Position numbers and translations under genes: made by a program. Below, in pieces: positions 34,718 to 44,393 of a stretch of 64,000 bases of DNA (position 1 is the first letter of the stretch; each line of letters opens with the position of its first letter). The DNA is from an uncultured Pseudomonas sp. (GTDB lineage Bacteria > Pseudomonadota > Gammaproteobacteria > Pseudomonadales > Pseudomonadaceae). The notes below the pieces were generated by a model. The model was not told where the DNA came from. It saw nothing but the letters and a program-made list of their open reading frames with translations, and searched no databases. The stretch covers positions 43,489 to 107,488 of the forward strand of contig NZ_CAJYDW010000003.1 of assembly GCF_913774235.1 (NCBI RefSeq). The letters run 5' to 3'.

Positions 34718-35509
34718 ATGCAACGCGAAGAAAGCCAGCTGATCGAGGGTCTGTTCGACCGTCTCAAGACCACGGAAGCGCAGACCGCACCCCGTGACCG
34801 GGAAGCCGAGGCACTGATCCAGCAGCGCCTGCGCGAGCAGCCGGCCGCACCCTATTATATGGCCCAGGCGATGCTGATCCAGGAGGCCGCCATCAAGCGG
34901 CTGGACCAGCGCGTCAAGGAGCTGGAGAGCCAGATGGCCCAGGTCCAGCAGAACCGACCCAGCAGCGGTGGCTTTCTTTCCAGCCTGTTCGGCGGTGGCC
35001 AGTCGTCCAGCGCCCAGGCGCCAGCGAATAACGCCGCGCCGTCGCGTGGCTGGAACGACCCTGGTCCGGCAGCGCCTCGTCCCGGCTACGGCCAGCCCAA
35101 CCCTGGGTATGCCCAGCCGGCACCCGGCTATGGCCAGCCGGCACCGGGTTATGCCGCACCCCAGGCCGCGCCATCACGCATGGGTGGGTTCATGGGCGGA
35201 GCGCTGCAGACCGCCGCTGGCGTAGCGGGCGGCGTACTGGCCGCCCAGGCCATCTCGGGGCTGTTCCATCATTCCCAGCCCGAGGAAATCGTCAACGTGA
35301 TCAACGAGACGCCAGCTACCGATCCTGGTTTCGCCGGCGGCGGTTCCCAGGATGCCTGGGCCGACAACGCCAGCTATGACAATGGGGGTGGCTTCCAGGA
35401 CGCCGGTAACTTCCAGGACAACGGTGGCTTCCAGGATACCGCCGACTATGGTGACAGCGGTGGCGGTGGCTTCTTCGACGACAGTGGCGACGACGACTCC
35501 TTCATCTGA
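34718..35509 (+). CDS. DUF2076 protein
   Basis: The 263-residue protein starts with the DUF2076 helix region (REESQLIEGLFDRLK; PYYMAQAMLIQEAAIKRL), then a Gln-rich coiled coil and a Pro/Gly/Tyr repeat segment with several copies of NPGYAQPAPGYGQPAPGY-like units (about 125-150). A Gly/Ala helix and a Gly/Asp-rich tail follow, with repeats of the GGFQD type. It may be periplasmic or envelope-associated, but no signal peptide is evident. Function is unknown. An intrinsic terminator follows. Confidence 0.82.
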   Translation: MQREESQLIEGLFDRLKTTEAQTAPRDREAEALIQQRLREQPAAPYYMAQAMLIQEAAIKRLDQRVKELESQMAQVQQNRPSSGGFLSSLFGGGQSSSAQAPANNAAPSRGWNDPGPAAPRPGYGQPNPGYAQPAPGYGQPAPGYAAPQAAPSRMGGFMGGALQTAAGVAGGVLAAQAISGLFHHSQPEEIVNVINETPATDPGFAGGGSQDAWADNASYDNGGGFQDAGNFQDNGGFQDTADYGDSGGGGFFDDSGDDDSFI

Positions 35510-35525
35510 GGCGTCGTCTCCGAAC

Positions 35526-35556
35526 AGCCCTGGCACCGCGAGGTCCAGGGCTTTTT
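35526..35556. terminator. Intrinsic terminator after the DUF2076 gene
   Basis: AGCCCTGG (35526-35533) pairs with CCAGGGCT (35545-35552) across an 11-nt loop, followed by TTTTT. It lies 17 bp after the DUF2076 stop and just before the 3' end of the opposing Lrp gene. Confidence 0.85.
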
Positions 35557-35567
35557 CCTAGGTGCTG

Positions 35568-36005
35568 TCAGCTGGTGGCGGGTGGCAGCGGGCGCTCGAA
35601 GGGTGTCGACAGCACCACCACGGTGTGACTCATGCCGAAGCTCATCAACTGGTCGAGCAGCGCCTCCAGCTCGACCATGTCGCGTACCGCCGCACGCAGC
35701 ATGGCGCAGTCTTCCCCAGTGACCCGATGGCAGGCGATCAGTTGCGGAATGGCCTCCAGCTTCTTGAACACCTGGCCGTGACTGGTGCTGTGCAGCTTCA
35801 GTGAGATCAGGCACTCGGTACCGTAGCCCAGGGCGCGGCGGTCGATGCGCGCGCCATAGCCGGTGATGATGCCGGCGTCTTCCAGCTTGGCGATCCGCTC
35901 GGCGATGGCCGGGGCGGAGAGCCCCAGGCGCCGGCCCAGTTCGGCGTAGCTGGCGCGGCCATCGACCAGCAGCAGGTCGATGAGGCGTCGATCGATGTGG
36001 TCCAC
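35568..36005 (-). CDS. Lrp/AsnC-family transcription regulator
   Basis: From GTG 36005 the protein has 145 residues. The N-terminal helix-turn-helix (HIDRRLIDLLLVDGRASYAE then LGLSAPAIAERIAKLEDAG) and C-terminal RAM domain (CHRVTGEDCAMLRAAVRD) are clear. GTG is chosen because GAGGAG lies 6 nt upstream and it gives the usual Lrp N-terminus. Longer starts add an unrelated leader. It is divergent from an EamA exporter, a frequent pairing in which the Lrp-like protein senses an amino acid and controls its export. Confidence 0.9.
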   Translation of the reverse strand: MDHIDRRLIDLLLVDGRASYAELGRRLGLSAPAIAERIAKLEDAGIITGYGARIDRRALGYGTECLISLKLHSTSHGQVFKKLEAIPQLIACHRVTGEDCAMLRAAVRDMVELEALLDQLMSFGMSHTVVVLSTPFERPLPPATS

Positions 36006-36085
36006 TCTCTGCTCCTCGGCCTTCGAATCGAAGGGCGTTTCCCTAAAATTCCGCAGAACCCAAGCCCATCTGGGTCGTTTCTCCA

Positions 36086-36137
36086 TTGACTCTATCTTAG
36101 TCGTCTTGGCGCGCGCTCCTACAATGTCAGCCTGACA
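36086..36137 (+). promoter_or_regulatory. Promoter with two operator-like dyads before the EamA gene
   Basis: TTAGTC (36097-36102), a 17-nt spacer and TACAAT (36120-36125) form a plausible sigma-70 promoter. GACT-N7-AGTC (36088-36102, 15 bp, the size of Lrp/AsnC sites) overlaps the -35. The perfect palindrome TGTCAG-C-CTGACA (36125-36137) overlaps the expected start. Both could bind the divergent Lrp-type regulator. Confidence 0.5.
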
Positions 36138-36156
36138 CCCTGGAACTTGCTCGCGC

Positions 36157-37065
36157 ATGGACACCCCCGCCTTACCCTCGACCGCTTCGCCCCGCCTGCC
36201 CACCTGGCTGCTCTTGCTCGCCGCCTTCTTCGCCCTCTATGTGATCTGGGGTTCCACCTACCTGGTGATCCGCCTCGGGGTGGCGCACTGGCCACCTTTG
36301 CTGATGGCGGGTATTAGATTCATGGTGGCCGGCCTGCTCATGCTGGGCTGGCTCCGCTGGCGCGGCGTGTCCTGGCCGACGTTGCGAGAGACCGTCGCCG
36401 CCGGGGTGATCGGCATCCTCCTGCTGGGATTCGGCAACGGCGGCGTGACCCTGGCCGAGCATTGGGGCGTAACCTCGGGAGTCGCGGCCCTGTCCATCGC
36501 TACGGTGCCCCTGTTCACCCTGTTGTTCGGCCTGTGCTGGGGCCAGCGCAACACCGGGCTGGAATGGGCCGGCATCGCCCTCGGCCTGCTCGGTATCGCC
36601 TTGCTCAATCTGGGCGAGACCATGAGCGCGACGCCCCTGGGCGCGGCGGTGATCCTGCTCGCGGCAGCGGCCTGGGCCTTCGGTTCGATCTGGAGCCGCT
36701 ACCTGCCGTTGCCCAAGGGCGCCATGGCCAGTGCCGTGGAGATGCTGGTGGCGGGCGCCGGACTGCTGCTGGTCAGTTGGCTCAGTGGCGAGCGCCTGCA
36801 GCACTGGCCGGCGCTCGGGGGGTGGCTGGCGCTGGGCTACCTGGTGGTGTTCGGCTCGCTGATCGCCTTCAGTGCCTATCTCTATCTGCTGGACCGGGTG
36901 CGGCCGGCGGCGGCCACCAGTTACGCCTACGTCAATCCGGTGGTGGCGGTGCTGCTGGGGACGCTGTTCGCCGGTGAGCGGATCGGCTTGGCCGAGCTAC
37001 TGGCGATGCTGGTCATCGTCGGTGCCGTGGTGCTGATCGGGCTGCCGCAGTGGCGACGCCGCTGA
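36157..37065 (+). CDS. EamA/DMT-family transporter (YedA-like)
   Basis: The 302-residue protein has ten hydrophobic helices in two EamA repeats. The first carries [20 protein letters not shown] and the second [19 protein letters not shown], both typical of drug/metabolite transporters that export amino acids or related metabolites. The divergent Lrp/AsnC gene suggests an amino-acid-type substrate. The actual substrate cannot be read from sequence. Confidence 0.88.
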   Translation: MDTPALPSTASPRLPTWLLLLAAFFALYVIWGSTYLVIRLGVAHWPPLLMAGIRFMVAGLLMLGWLRWRGVSWPTLRETVAAGVIGILLLGFGNGGVTLAEHWGVTSGVAALSIATVPLFTLLFGLCWGQRNTGLEWAGIALGLLGIALLNLGETMSATPLGAAVILLAAAAWAFGSIWSRYLPLPKGAMASAVEMLVAGAGLLLVSWLSGERLQHWPALGGWLALGYLVVFGSLIAFSAYLYLLDRVRPAAATSYAYVNPVVAVLLGTLFAGERIGLAELLAMLVIVGAVVLIGLPQWRRR

Positions 37066-37105
37066 GAGCAGGCTAGGCTGGCGCGTCATCCTTGCGGAGT
37101 TCGCC

Positions 37106-37774
37106 ATGAGCCAAGACGTCACCCCAGCCTTCGCCGAAGAACCGCTCGAGGTCGCCGAAATCCGCGTGCTCGGCAGCCTGATCGAAAAGCAGCTGACCAC
37201 GCCGGAAACCTATCCCCTGACGCTCAATGCGCTGGTGCTGGCCTGCAACCAGAAGACCAGTCGCGAACCCGTGCTGAACCTCACTCCGGGTGAGGTGGGC
37301 CAGGCTCTGCGGCGCCTGGAGGAGCGGGGCCTGGCGCGCCTGGTCATGGGCAGTCGTGCTGATCGCTGGGAGCAGCGGCTGGACAAGGCCCTGGAACTGC
37401 CACCGCCCCAGTGGGTGCTCTGCGCGCTGCTGTTCCTGCGGGGTCCCCAGACCCTGGGTGAGTTGCTCGCCCGCAGCAACCGCCTGCACGCCTTCGACGA
37501 CACCGAGCAGGTGCGTCATCACCTGGAGCGCCTGATCGCCCGGGGGCTGGCCACCGGCCTCGGGCGCCAACCCGGGCAGCGTGAAGAACGCTACCTGCAT
37601 CTGTTCGGCACGCTGGCGGAACGCGATGCCCAGGTCGCCCAGCTGGGCAGCGCCAGTGAGGGCGGGGCGTCCGCGGGCGGTCGCGAAGGACGACTGGAAG
37701 CACTGGAAGCCCGCATCGCGACCCTCGAAGAGCGCCTGGCGCGACTGGAGGAAGAGGGCGCTCAGCGCGGATAG
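37106..37774 (+). CDS. yceH: YceH (DUF480) family protein
   Basis: The 222-residue protein has the DUF480 double winged-helix: [39 protein letters not shown], and a second repeat around [22 protein letters not shown]-terminal coiled coil follows (about 190-220). The family is conserved but functionally uncharacterised, and DNA binding is inferred from fold. It overlaps the convergent batD by 13 bp. Confidence 0.92.
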   Translation: MSQDVTPAFAEEPLEVAEIRVLGSLIEKQLTTPETYPLTLNALVLACNQKTSREPVLNLTPGEVGQALRRLEERGLARLVMGSRADRWEQRLDKALELPPPQWVLCALLFLRGPQTLGELLARSNRLHAFDDTEQVRHHLERLIARGLATGLGRQPGQREERYLHLFGTLAERDAQVAQLGSASEGGASAGGREGRLEALEARIATLEERLARLEEEGAQRG

Positions 37775-39345
37775 AGCGGCGGTAGCTTGTCGTGGATGGC
37801 TTCTGGCGTTAGTGGCGGCAGGGCGTTGATCGCCTGCCAGAGCGTTTCGCCCTGCCAGCGCTGGCCGGCTTCGCTGTAGAGCGCGCCGTTGAGGTCGTCG
37901 AGCGCCGCGGCCAGGGGTTCGAAGCGGGCGCCCATGGCCGCCAGGGTTTCCGGCTGCTGGCGGGCCCAGGCGTCCAACGCATGGCGGGTGGCATGGGGAT
38001 CGTTGCTCTGGCAGGCGCGGCGCAATTCTTCGCGCTGCAGGCGGCTGTCCACGTCCGGCACCGTCGGCAATACCGCCGGTTGACGCCGTGCGCGCCACCA
38101 GAGGCCGAAGCCGAGCAGGGTGGTCAAGGCGAAGAAGGCTGTCGCCAGTTGCCAGCGCCACAGGCGGGACTCGACGGGACTGGCCTTGCCCGGGGGCGCC
38201 ACCTTGGCGGTCTGCAGGGCGGGGTCTTCCGCCACCGCCAGGGTCTGCGCGGGCAGGGTCGCCCGCTCCAGGGTGTCGGTCTCGGTGTTCCACCAGACGA
38301 CTTCCACCGGCGGCAGTGACTTGTCGCCCGGGGTAGTGGGGATCAGGGCGATGCGTTCCTCGCGCAGGCCGACCAGGCCTCGGGCCTGGGCTTGCGTCGT
38401 GAGGCGGGGTTGCTCGGCATAGCGCTTGATGCCTGCCACCTCGGGCAGCACCAGGGGCGGCAGCTGACTCGGCGCCAGGCCTTCGGCGCGGATCTGCAGC
38501 GTCCGGGTCAGGGCGCTGCCTTCGCGGGCGCTGTCGGGCGCGGGATTCCACTGCTGGGTGAGACTGAGGCTGCGCGCCGGGATCCAGGGCGTCTGCGGTG
38601 GATAGCTGGCGGGTTGTGGCTGGACGTCCAGGGTCAGCGGTGGGGTGCGCAGCTGGATCGGCTGGCCGGCCCGCGAGCTGTCGTCGATGCCGCCGGCGAG
38701 GGTCGCACTGAAGGTCTGGGGTGGCAGCACCACGGCGCCACTCTGCAGTGGATGGATGGCGTAGCGCCATTCGATAACCCCGTGCCGTACCCCGTCGACG
38801 TCGCGTTCGTAGACCTGGGGCGTTCCCAGCAGATCGACGCGGGCGTCGCTGGGATTGGGTGGCGTGAGCACGTGGTCGTCGTAGAGCGCCACCGCATGGT
38901 AAAGGCGAACGGTGAGGATGGTTTCCGCTTGGACGTACAGCCGCGGTCTATCCACCGCCGCTTCGAGGTAGACGGGCTCACGGCTGTGGCGCTTGGCGGC
39001 AGGCGCTTCGACGGTGACGCTCAGCGGTTGGCTGCGCGCACCGTCGAGAGTCAGGGCGGGAATGGTCAGGGCGCCGCTGGTCTTGGGTTGCAGGGTCACG
39101 TTCCAGCGGGTGGTCACCCGTTCGCCCGGCGGCAGGCTGTTCTGGCGGACGCCCAGCACCTTGAAGTCCTGGTCCAGCGGGGCGAGGTCGGGCTTGCCGA
39201 ACTGGGCGGGGTCGGTGGTTTCCAGGATGAGTTCAAGGGTCTCGTTTTCGCTGAGCTGGCTGCGTTCCAGGCGGGCGCTGAGATCGGCAGCCTGGGTGAG
39301 CGGCGCCGCGAGGGCGAGGGCCACGAGCAACGGATAGGGCTTCAT
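37762..39345 (-). CDS. batD: BatD-like oxygen-tolerance protein
   Basis: From ATG 39345 the protein has 527 residues: signal peptide ([19 protein letters not shown]), several beta-rich repeats with segments such as [15 protein letters not shown] and [15 protein letters not shown], one membrane helix (about 415-435) and a helical cytoplasmic tail. This is the BatD layout. It is the last gene of a moxR-bat operon and overlaps the batB stop by 4 bp. Bat proteins were linked to aerotolerance in Bacteroides. In pseudomonads the role is not clear. Confidence 0.88.
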   Translation of the reverse strand: MKPYPLLVALALAAPLTQAADLSARLERSQLSENETLELILETTDPAQFGKPDLAPLDQDFKVLGVRQNSLPPGERVTTRWNVTLQPKTSGALTIPALTLDGARSQPLSVTVEAPAAKRHSREPVYLEAAVDRPRLYVQAETILTVRLYHAVALYDDHVLTPPNPSDARVDLLGTPQVYERDVDGVRHGVIEWRYAIHPLQSGAVVLPPQTFSATLAGGIDDSSRAGQPIQLRTPPLTLDVQPQPASYPPQTPWIPARSLSLTQQWNPAPDSAREGSALTRTLQIRAEGLAPSQLPPLVLPEVAGIKRYAEQPRLTTQAQARGLVGLREERIALIPTTPGDKSLPPVEVVWWNTETDTLERATLPAQTLAVAEDPALQTAKVAPPGKASPVESRLWRWQLATAFFALTTLLGFGLWWRARRQPAVLPTVPDVDSRLQREELRRACQSNDPHATRHALDAWARQQPETLAAMGARFEPLAAALDDLNGALYSEAGQRWQGETLWQAINALPPLTPEAIHDKLPPLYPR

Positions 39346-41015
39346 TGCAGCGCGGTCTCCTCGCGTTGTTGCTGCTGGTACCAGAATTTGCGGCGGAGCA
39401 GGTCGGCAGGGTTGTCGGGGATCTCCCGCAACCATTGTTCGGCGGCCTGGCGCTGTTCTTCCTGCTGGGGATCGTCGATCGCGCTGGGACTGACCAGCCA
39501 GTCCGCGCCGGCCTGGGCCTGGAATTGGGGGCTGGCGGCGGCTGAGGTATCGGCTGAGCTGCTGCTGGCGTTGCTCGGCTCGTCGGCGGTGGCGTTGGTA
39601 GCCGCGGCGGCCTGGGCTCTCTGGCGCCGCGCTGCCGCTTCGGCCTGGGCGGCGGCGCGTTGGGCGAGCAGGCGCTCCAGGCGATTACGATTACGCAGGG
39701 CCGCCGTCAGGTCCGGGCGCAGCACCAGGGCGGCGGCATAGGCCTTCAGGGCGTCGTCGTAGCGACCGGCCATGGCCAGGGCGTTGCCGCGATTGTAGTG
39801 GCCGTCGGCCGACGGATCGCGGGCGAAAGCCGCGGCGGCGCCGGCATAGTCGCCGCTGCGATAGAGCGCCACGCCGCGCCAGCGGTCATCGGTGAAGCGT
39901 TCGGCGGCCGCGGCGGCCTGGTCGTCGCCGAGCAACTGCATGGCCTGCTGGTCGCGTCGCTGCCAGAGATCGTCCCAGCCGCCGGCCTGGGCCGGGGGTG
40001 GCGTCAGCAGCAGGCAGAAGGGCAGGCAAAGCAGCCAACCCCGCCGCGCGCCGCAGGCGACCAGCACCAGTAGCGGCAGGAGCAGCAGGTAGCCCTGGTC
40101 GCGCCAGCCGCTGGGGCCCTGGTCGGCGCTGAGGCGGACCTCGTCGGGGCGATCCAGCAGGCCCAGCCGGCGCAGGTCCTGGTCGTCGCGTTGCAGGCGC
40201 TGATAGCGCCCACCCAGTTCGCGGGCGAAACCCTGCAACTGCCCCTCGTCCAGGCGGGCGATGCGGATGCCGCCGGCGGCATCGCTCAGGTAATTGCCGG
40301 TCTCGGCGGCTACCGGGGCGCCCTGGGGAGTCCCGGGGCCAAGGATCGCCAGCTGGCGCAGCCGACCCTGCAACAGCCGTTCGATACCCTGGCGTTCGCG
40401 GCTGTCCAGTTCGCTGGCAATGAGCAGCAGCCGGGCACTGGCGTTCGGCGCCGGGCCAAGCAATTCCAGGGCCTGGGCGATGCCCAGGTCGGCGCGCTGA
40501 CCAGGTACCGGCATGATCGAGGGCCGCAGGGCTGTCAGCAGGTTGTCGATGGTCGGCAGGTCGTCGGTCAGGGGGACCAGGGTGTGGGCGCTGCCGGCGT
40601 AGACGACGACGGCGGTCTCGCCATCCTGGCGGGCCTGCAGCAGATCCTGCAGCTTGCGCTGCACGGCCAGCAGGCGGGTGGGCGGTACGTCCGTGGCGAG
40701 CAGGTCCGGGGTCAGCGCCAGCACCACCACCAGGGCGTCATCGCGGCGAAAGTTCTGCTGTTCGCCTTCCTGCCAACTGGGCCCGGCCAGGGCGAGGCAG
40801 GCCAGGACGCCCGCCGCGCCGAGCAGGCCGAGGCCGAGTGGCGAACGTTGCCGGTTGCTATCGCTGAGCAGCCAGGGTTGCAGGGCCGGGGGCAGCAGGG
40901 CCTGCCAGTTGCCGTGTCTATGGCGGCGACGGCGCAGCGCCCAGAGCGCCAGGGCGACCGGCAGCAGTGCCAGCAGCCAGGCCGGGCGAAGGAACAGCGG
41001 CAGCCAGTCGCTCAT
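39342..41015 (-). CDS. batB: BatB-like von Willebrand A/TPR protein
   Basis: A 557-residue membrane protein: two N-terminal membrane helices, a VWA domain (about 90-280), another helix pair (about 308-345) and TPR units (about 385-450, YRSGDYAGAAAAFARDP; GNALAMAGRYDDALKAYAAA), so it combines BatB and BatC. The metal site is degenerate: where BatA has DVSGS, this protein reads ALTPD. The C-terminal region is Ala/Arg-rich and then Ser/Ala-rich. It overlaps both batA and batD by 4 bp. Confidence 0.9.
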   Translation of the reverse strand: MSDWLPLFLRPAWLLALLPVALALWALRRRRHRHGNWQALLPPALQPWLLSDSNRQRSPLGLGLLGAAGVLACLALAGPSWQEGEQQNFRRDDALVVVLALTPDLLATDVPPTRLLAVQRKLQDLLQARQDGETAVVVYAGSAHTLVPLTDDLPTIDNLLTALRPSIMPVPGQRADLGIAQALELLGPAPNASARLLLIASELDSRERQGIERLLQGRLRQLAILGPGTPQGAPVAAETGNYLSDAAGGIRIARLDEGQLQGFARELGGRYQRLQRDDQDLRRLGLLDRPDEVRLSADQGPSGWRDQGYLLLLPLLVLVACGARRGWLLCLPFCLLLTPPPAQAGGWDDLWQRRDQQAMQLLGDDQAAAAAERFTDDRWRGVALYRSGDYAGAAAAFARDPSADGHYNRGNALAMAGRYDDALKAYAAALVLRPDLTAALRNRNRLERLLAQRAAAQAEAAARRQRAQAAAATNATADEPSNASSSSADTSAAASPQFQAQAGADWLVSPSAIDDPQQEEQRQAAEQWLREIPDNPADLLRRKFWYQQQQREETALQ

Positions 41016-42010
41016 GGCCGGCGTCCCAGGCGGCGCCAGTGGTCGGGCAGGGGCAGGCGGGCGAGGGTCAGGGCCAGGCCGAGCAGCAGTGCCAGAGCCA
41101 GCGGCCAGGGGTAGAGCTCCCTGGTGGGACGCGCGTGGTCAGGCTGCTGGCGGATCGGCTCGAGCCGATCCAGCTGGCGCGACACCGCGGCGAGCTCGGC
41201 ACTGGAGCGCACCCGGAAGTAGGCGCCGTTGGTGAGTTCGGCGAGGTGCCGCAGCATGGGCTCGTCGAGATCGCTGGAACTCGGGCCGCCGGCGAGGGGG
41301 TCGGGTTCGGCACCGATGCCCAGGGTGTAGACCCGCACTCGCTCGCTCGCTGCCAGGGTGGCGGCCACCTCTGGTGTCACGACCCCACCGTTGCTGGCGC
41401 CATCGGTGACCAGGATCAGGGTACGGCTGTTGTCCGGGCGCTTGCGCAGGTGCTTGACCGCCAGCCCCACGGCGTCACCTACCGCGGTGTTGCGCCCGGC
41501 CAGGCCGATCTGGGCTTCTTCCAGCAGGGCATGGACGGTACGGCGGTCGGCGGTCAACGGTGCCTGCAGATAGGCCTGGGAGCCGAACAGGATGAGACCG
41601 ACGCGATCACCCTGGCGACTGTCGATGAAGCGACCGAGCAGTTGCTTGACCAGCGTCAGGCGGCTGACGTTCTCGTCGCCCAGCTGCATGTCGGGGGTAT
41701 CCATGGAGCCGGAAACGTCCACTGCCAGCAGCAGGTCGCGGCCGCTCACGTCCAGCGGCTGGGGCGGTCCGACCCATTGCGGGCGGGCCGCCGCCGCCAG
41801 GATCAGCAACCAGCCCAGCAGGAAGGGCAACAGGCGCCTTACGCCCGTCAGGCTGCCGGGGCGGGTGGAGCGGCCGCCGAGGTGCTGGAGTTCGCCGAGG
41901 AAGTCCACGCGCAGCGCCGCCTGGCCGCTGTCCGCGGCGGGCAGCAGGCGGTGCAGCAGCCAGGGCAGGGGCGCCAGCAGCCAGAGCCAGGGCCAGGCGA
42001 ACTCAAACAT
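41012..42010 (-). CDS. batA: BatA-like von Willebrand A protein
   Basis: From ATG 42010 the protein has 332 residues: two N-terminal membrane helices, a VWA domain with intact metal-ion site DVSGS (in LLLAVDVSGSMDTPDM), Thr in NTAVGDAVGLAVK and Asp in LVTDGASNGG, and a C-terminal membrane helix. It is the metal-binding partner of the degenerate BatB. Its start overlaps the DUF4381 gene by 8 bp. Confidence 0.92.
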   Translation of the reverse strand: MFEFAWPWLWLLAPLPWLLHRLLPAADSGQAALRVDFLGELQHLGGRSTRPGSLTGVRRLLPFLLGWLLILAAAARPQWVGPPQPLDVSGRDLLLAVDVSGSMDTPDMQLGDENVSRLTLVKQLLGRFIDSRQGDRVGLILFGSQAYLQAPLTADRRTVHALLEEAQIGLAGRNTAVGDAVGLAVKHLRKRPDNSRTLILVTDGASNGGVVTPEVAATLAASERVRVYTLGIGAEPDPLAGGPSSSDLDEPMLRHLAELTNGAYFRVRSSAELAAVSRQLDRLEPIRQQPDHARPTRELYPWPLALALLLGLALTLARLPLPDHWRRLGRRP

Positions 42011-42497
42011 GCTTGCGGATCCAGGTGGCGACGGCGTCCTGCAGCCCGTCGATGGTACGGTCTTCCAGTCGGCAGTCGGGGCGATAGCCGCCATCCACCA
42101 GGATCATATAACGCGTCAGCCCCGCCGCCGGGCAGCGGGAGTCGAGAAAGGCCAGCCAATCGCGCCCGCTCAGGGTCTGGCTGATCTGGTCCGGATAGCT
42201 GGCGCGGCACAGGCGCTTGAGCAGGGCGTTGAGTGCCTGCAGCCAGGGCCCGGCCGGGGCGCCGTAGGGGCGAGGCAGACGGGCCAGCTCGGCCAGCGCG
42301 GTGGTGCGCAGATCCGCTTCGGTGGTCGCCTCGGCGACCGGTGCCGAGACCAGCGGGCGCCGGCCATGGCGATGGCGCAGGAAGAAGCCCAGGGCCAGCA
42401 CGACCAGCAGCAGTAGCCACCAGCCCGGTGCGGGTGGCCAGAGAGCCGGCTCCGGCGGCAGTCGCAGCGGCTCCAGATTGGCGACGCCGGGATTCAC
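42003..42497 (-). CDS. DUF4381 membrane protein of the Bat operon
   Basis: A 164-residue protein with one membrane helix (about 25-42, PGWWLLLLVVLALGFFL) and a cytoplasmic helical domain with RRPL, LARLPRPYGAP and LSGRDWLAFLDS. It is the DUF4381 gene that stands between the DUF58 and batA genes in this operon. Likely a partner of the MoxR/VWA proteins. No enzymatic motif is seen. Confidence 0.87.
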   Translation of the reverse strand: MNPGVANLEPLRLPPEPALWPPAPGWWLLLLVVLALGFFLRHRHGRRPLVSAPVAEATTEADLRTTALAELARLPRPYGAPAGPWLQALNALLKRLCRASYPDQISQTLSGRDWLAFLDSRCPAAGLTRYMILVDGGYRPDCRLEDRTIDGLQDAVATWIRKHV

Positions 42498-43432
42498 GAG
42501 GCATACCCCGGGCGATGCTGGCGCAGCTGGTGGCGCAGTTGCTCCACCAGGTCGTCGGCGGTGGACATAGGTAGCAGCGGAATGCCCAGGCGCAGGCTGA
42601 GTTCGGTCCAGCGCTCGCGGCGTTGCGCCGACTGGTCGGCGTAGCCCTGGCGCACGTCCGCGCGATCGGTATCCAGTTCGACCTCGGCGCCGCCGCTGGT
42701 GAAGCGCAGCAGGCCGGCCTGGGGCAGTTCGTGGTCGAGGGGATCGGAGAGCGGCAGCAGCACCAGGTCGCTGTGCCGGGACAGCAGGGTGAGATGCTGC
42801 TCGGTCGCCACGTCGAGGCTGCGCTCGTCGCAGATCACCAGCGCCAGACTGCCGGGACGCAGCACCTCGCGGGCCCGCCGCAGCACCTGGTTGAAGGTGA
42901 TGCGCGGCACCTGGGCCAGCGCCGGGTCCTGCAGGGCTCGATTGGCGTTGATCAGGTGATCGAAGAAGCGCAGCAGGTTCTGCTTGCTGCGCCGGGGGCG
43001 TACCTCATGCAAGCGCTCGCCACCGAAGATCATGCCGCCGATGCGGTCGTTGTGCTCCAGCACCGCCCAGCCGATCAGGGCGGCCAGGCGCCCGCCCAGC
43101 ACCGACTTGAATTGCTCCCGGGTGCCGAAGAAGGTGCGCGGACTCTGCTCCAGCAGCAGATAGACCGGCCGCTCGCGCTCTTCGTGGAACAGCTTGGTGT
43201 GGGGCTCGCGGGTACGGGCGGTGACGCGCCAGTCGATGGCGCGCACGTCGTCGCCGGGCTGGTAGGCCCGCACCTGGTCGAAGTCCACGCCGCGACCGCG
43301 CAGACGCGAGTGGTGCAGGCCGATCAGCGGGCTGCGGCGTCCGGCGGCGGAAAACAGCTGCACCTCGACCACCCGGTGGCGCATCTCGATGAGCTCGGCC
43401 AGGCCCAGGGTCACGCCGCTGCGCTCGGGCAT
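42494..43432 (-). CDS. DUF58 protein of the MoxR-Bat operon
   Basis: From ATG 43432 the protein has 312 residues with the DUF58 core GRGVDFDQVRAYQPGDDVRA, IDWRVTARTREPHTKLF and a degenerate VWA-like fold (VYLLLEQSPRTFFGT). DUF58 proteins are encoded with MoxR ATPases and VWA proteins in nearly all such operons and may be adaptor or substrate. The start lies 1 bp after the moxR stop. Confidence 0.9.
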   Translation of the reverse strand: MPERSGVTLGLAELIEMRHRVVEVQLFSAAGRRSPLIGLHHSRLRGRGVDFDQVRAYQPGDDVRAIDWRVTARTREPHTKLFHEERERPVYLLLEQSPRTFFGTREQFKSVLGGRLAALIGWAVLEHNDRIGGMIFGGERLHEVRPRRSKQNLLRFFDHLINANRALQDPALAQVPRITFNQVLRRAREVLRPGSLALVICDERSLDVATEQHLTLLSRHSDLVLLPLSDPLDHELPQAGLLRFTSGGAEVELDTDRADVRQGYADQSAQRRERWTELSLRLGIPLLPMSTADDLVEQLRHQLRQHRPGYAS

Positions 43433-43433
43433 C

Positions 43434-44393
43434 TCAGGCCACGGCCACCAGATCGAGGATGCGCTGCACCACCCGGTCGTGGTCGATGCCGGCGGCCTCC
43501 GCCTCGAAGGAGAGGATGATCCGGTGCCGCAGCACGTCGAAGACCACCGCCTGGATGTCTTCCGGGCTGACGAAATCCCGGCCGGCCAGCCAGGCATGGG
43601 CGCGGGCGCAGCGATCCAGGGCGATGGAGCCGCGCGGACTGGCGCCATAGGTGATCCAGTGCGCCAGGTCCTGGTCGAAGCGGCCCGGCGTACGGGTCGC
43701 CATGATCAGTTGCACCAGGTATTCCTCCACGGCGTCGGCCATGTACAGCCCGAGCACCTCGCGGCGCGCCGCGGCGATGGCCGCCTGGCTGACTCTCTCG
43801 GTGGGCAGGGTCTCGCCGTCCAGGGCCTCGCCGCGGGCCTGGGCCAGGATGCGGCGTTCCACCGAGGCGTCCGGGTAGCCGATCTTGACGTGCATCAGGA
43901 AACGGTCGAGCTGGGCCTCGGGCAGGGGATAGGTGCCCTCCTGCTCGATGGGGTTCTGGGTGGCCATCACCAGGAATAGCTCGGGCAGGGCATAGGAGGT
44001 GCGGCCGATGCTTACCTGGCGCTCGGCCATGGCTTCCAGCAGCGCCGACTGCACCTTGGCTGGGGCGCGGTTGATCTCGTCCGCCAGCACCAGGTTGTGG
44101 AAGATCGGTCCCTGCTGGAAGGAGAAGCTGGCGGTGTCGGGCCGATAGATCTCGGTGCCGGTGATGTCGGCGGGCAGCAGGTCGGGGGTGAACTGGATGC
44201 GGTGGAAGTCCGCCTCCAGGCCTTCCGCCAGGTCCTTGATGGCCTTGGTCTTGGCCAGCCCCGGGGCGCCCTCCACCAGCAGATGCCCATCCGCCAGCAC
44301 TGCGATGAGCAGCCGCTCCACCAGGGATTCCTGGCCGAGGATCTGGCTGGTCAGATAGGTGCGAAGCACCTGCAGAGCGTCACGGTGAGCCAT
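43434..44393 (-). CDS. moxR: MoxR-family AAA+ ATPase
   Basis: The 319-residue AAA+ protein has Walker A GAPGLAKTKAIK (about 38-49; note Ala-Lys-Thr rather than Gly-Lys-Thr), Walker B LVLADEINRAP, and sensor 1 LVMATQNPIEQEGTYPLPEAQLDRF-type region. MoxR proteins act as chaperones that mature VWA-containing or metal-loaded complexes. It is the first gene of the minus-strand operon moxR-DUF58-DUF4381-batA-batB-batD, whose reading frames abut or overlap. Confidence 0.94.
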   Translation of the reverse strand: MAHRDALQVLRTYLTSQILGQESLVERLLIAVLADGHLLVEGAPGLAKTKAIKDLAEGLEADFHRIQFTPDLLPADITGTEIYRPDTASFSFQQGPIFHNLVLADEINRAPAKVQSALLEAMAERQVSIGRTSYALPELFLVMATQNPIEQEGTYPLPEAQLDRFLMHVKIGYPDASVERRILAQARGEALDGETLPTERVSQAAIAAARREVLGLYMADAVEEYLVQLIMATRTPGRFDQDLAHWITYGASPRGSIALDRCARAHAWLAGRDFVSPEDIQAVVFDVLRHRIILSFEAEAAGIDHDRVVQRILDLVAVA

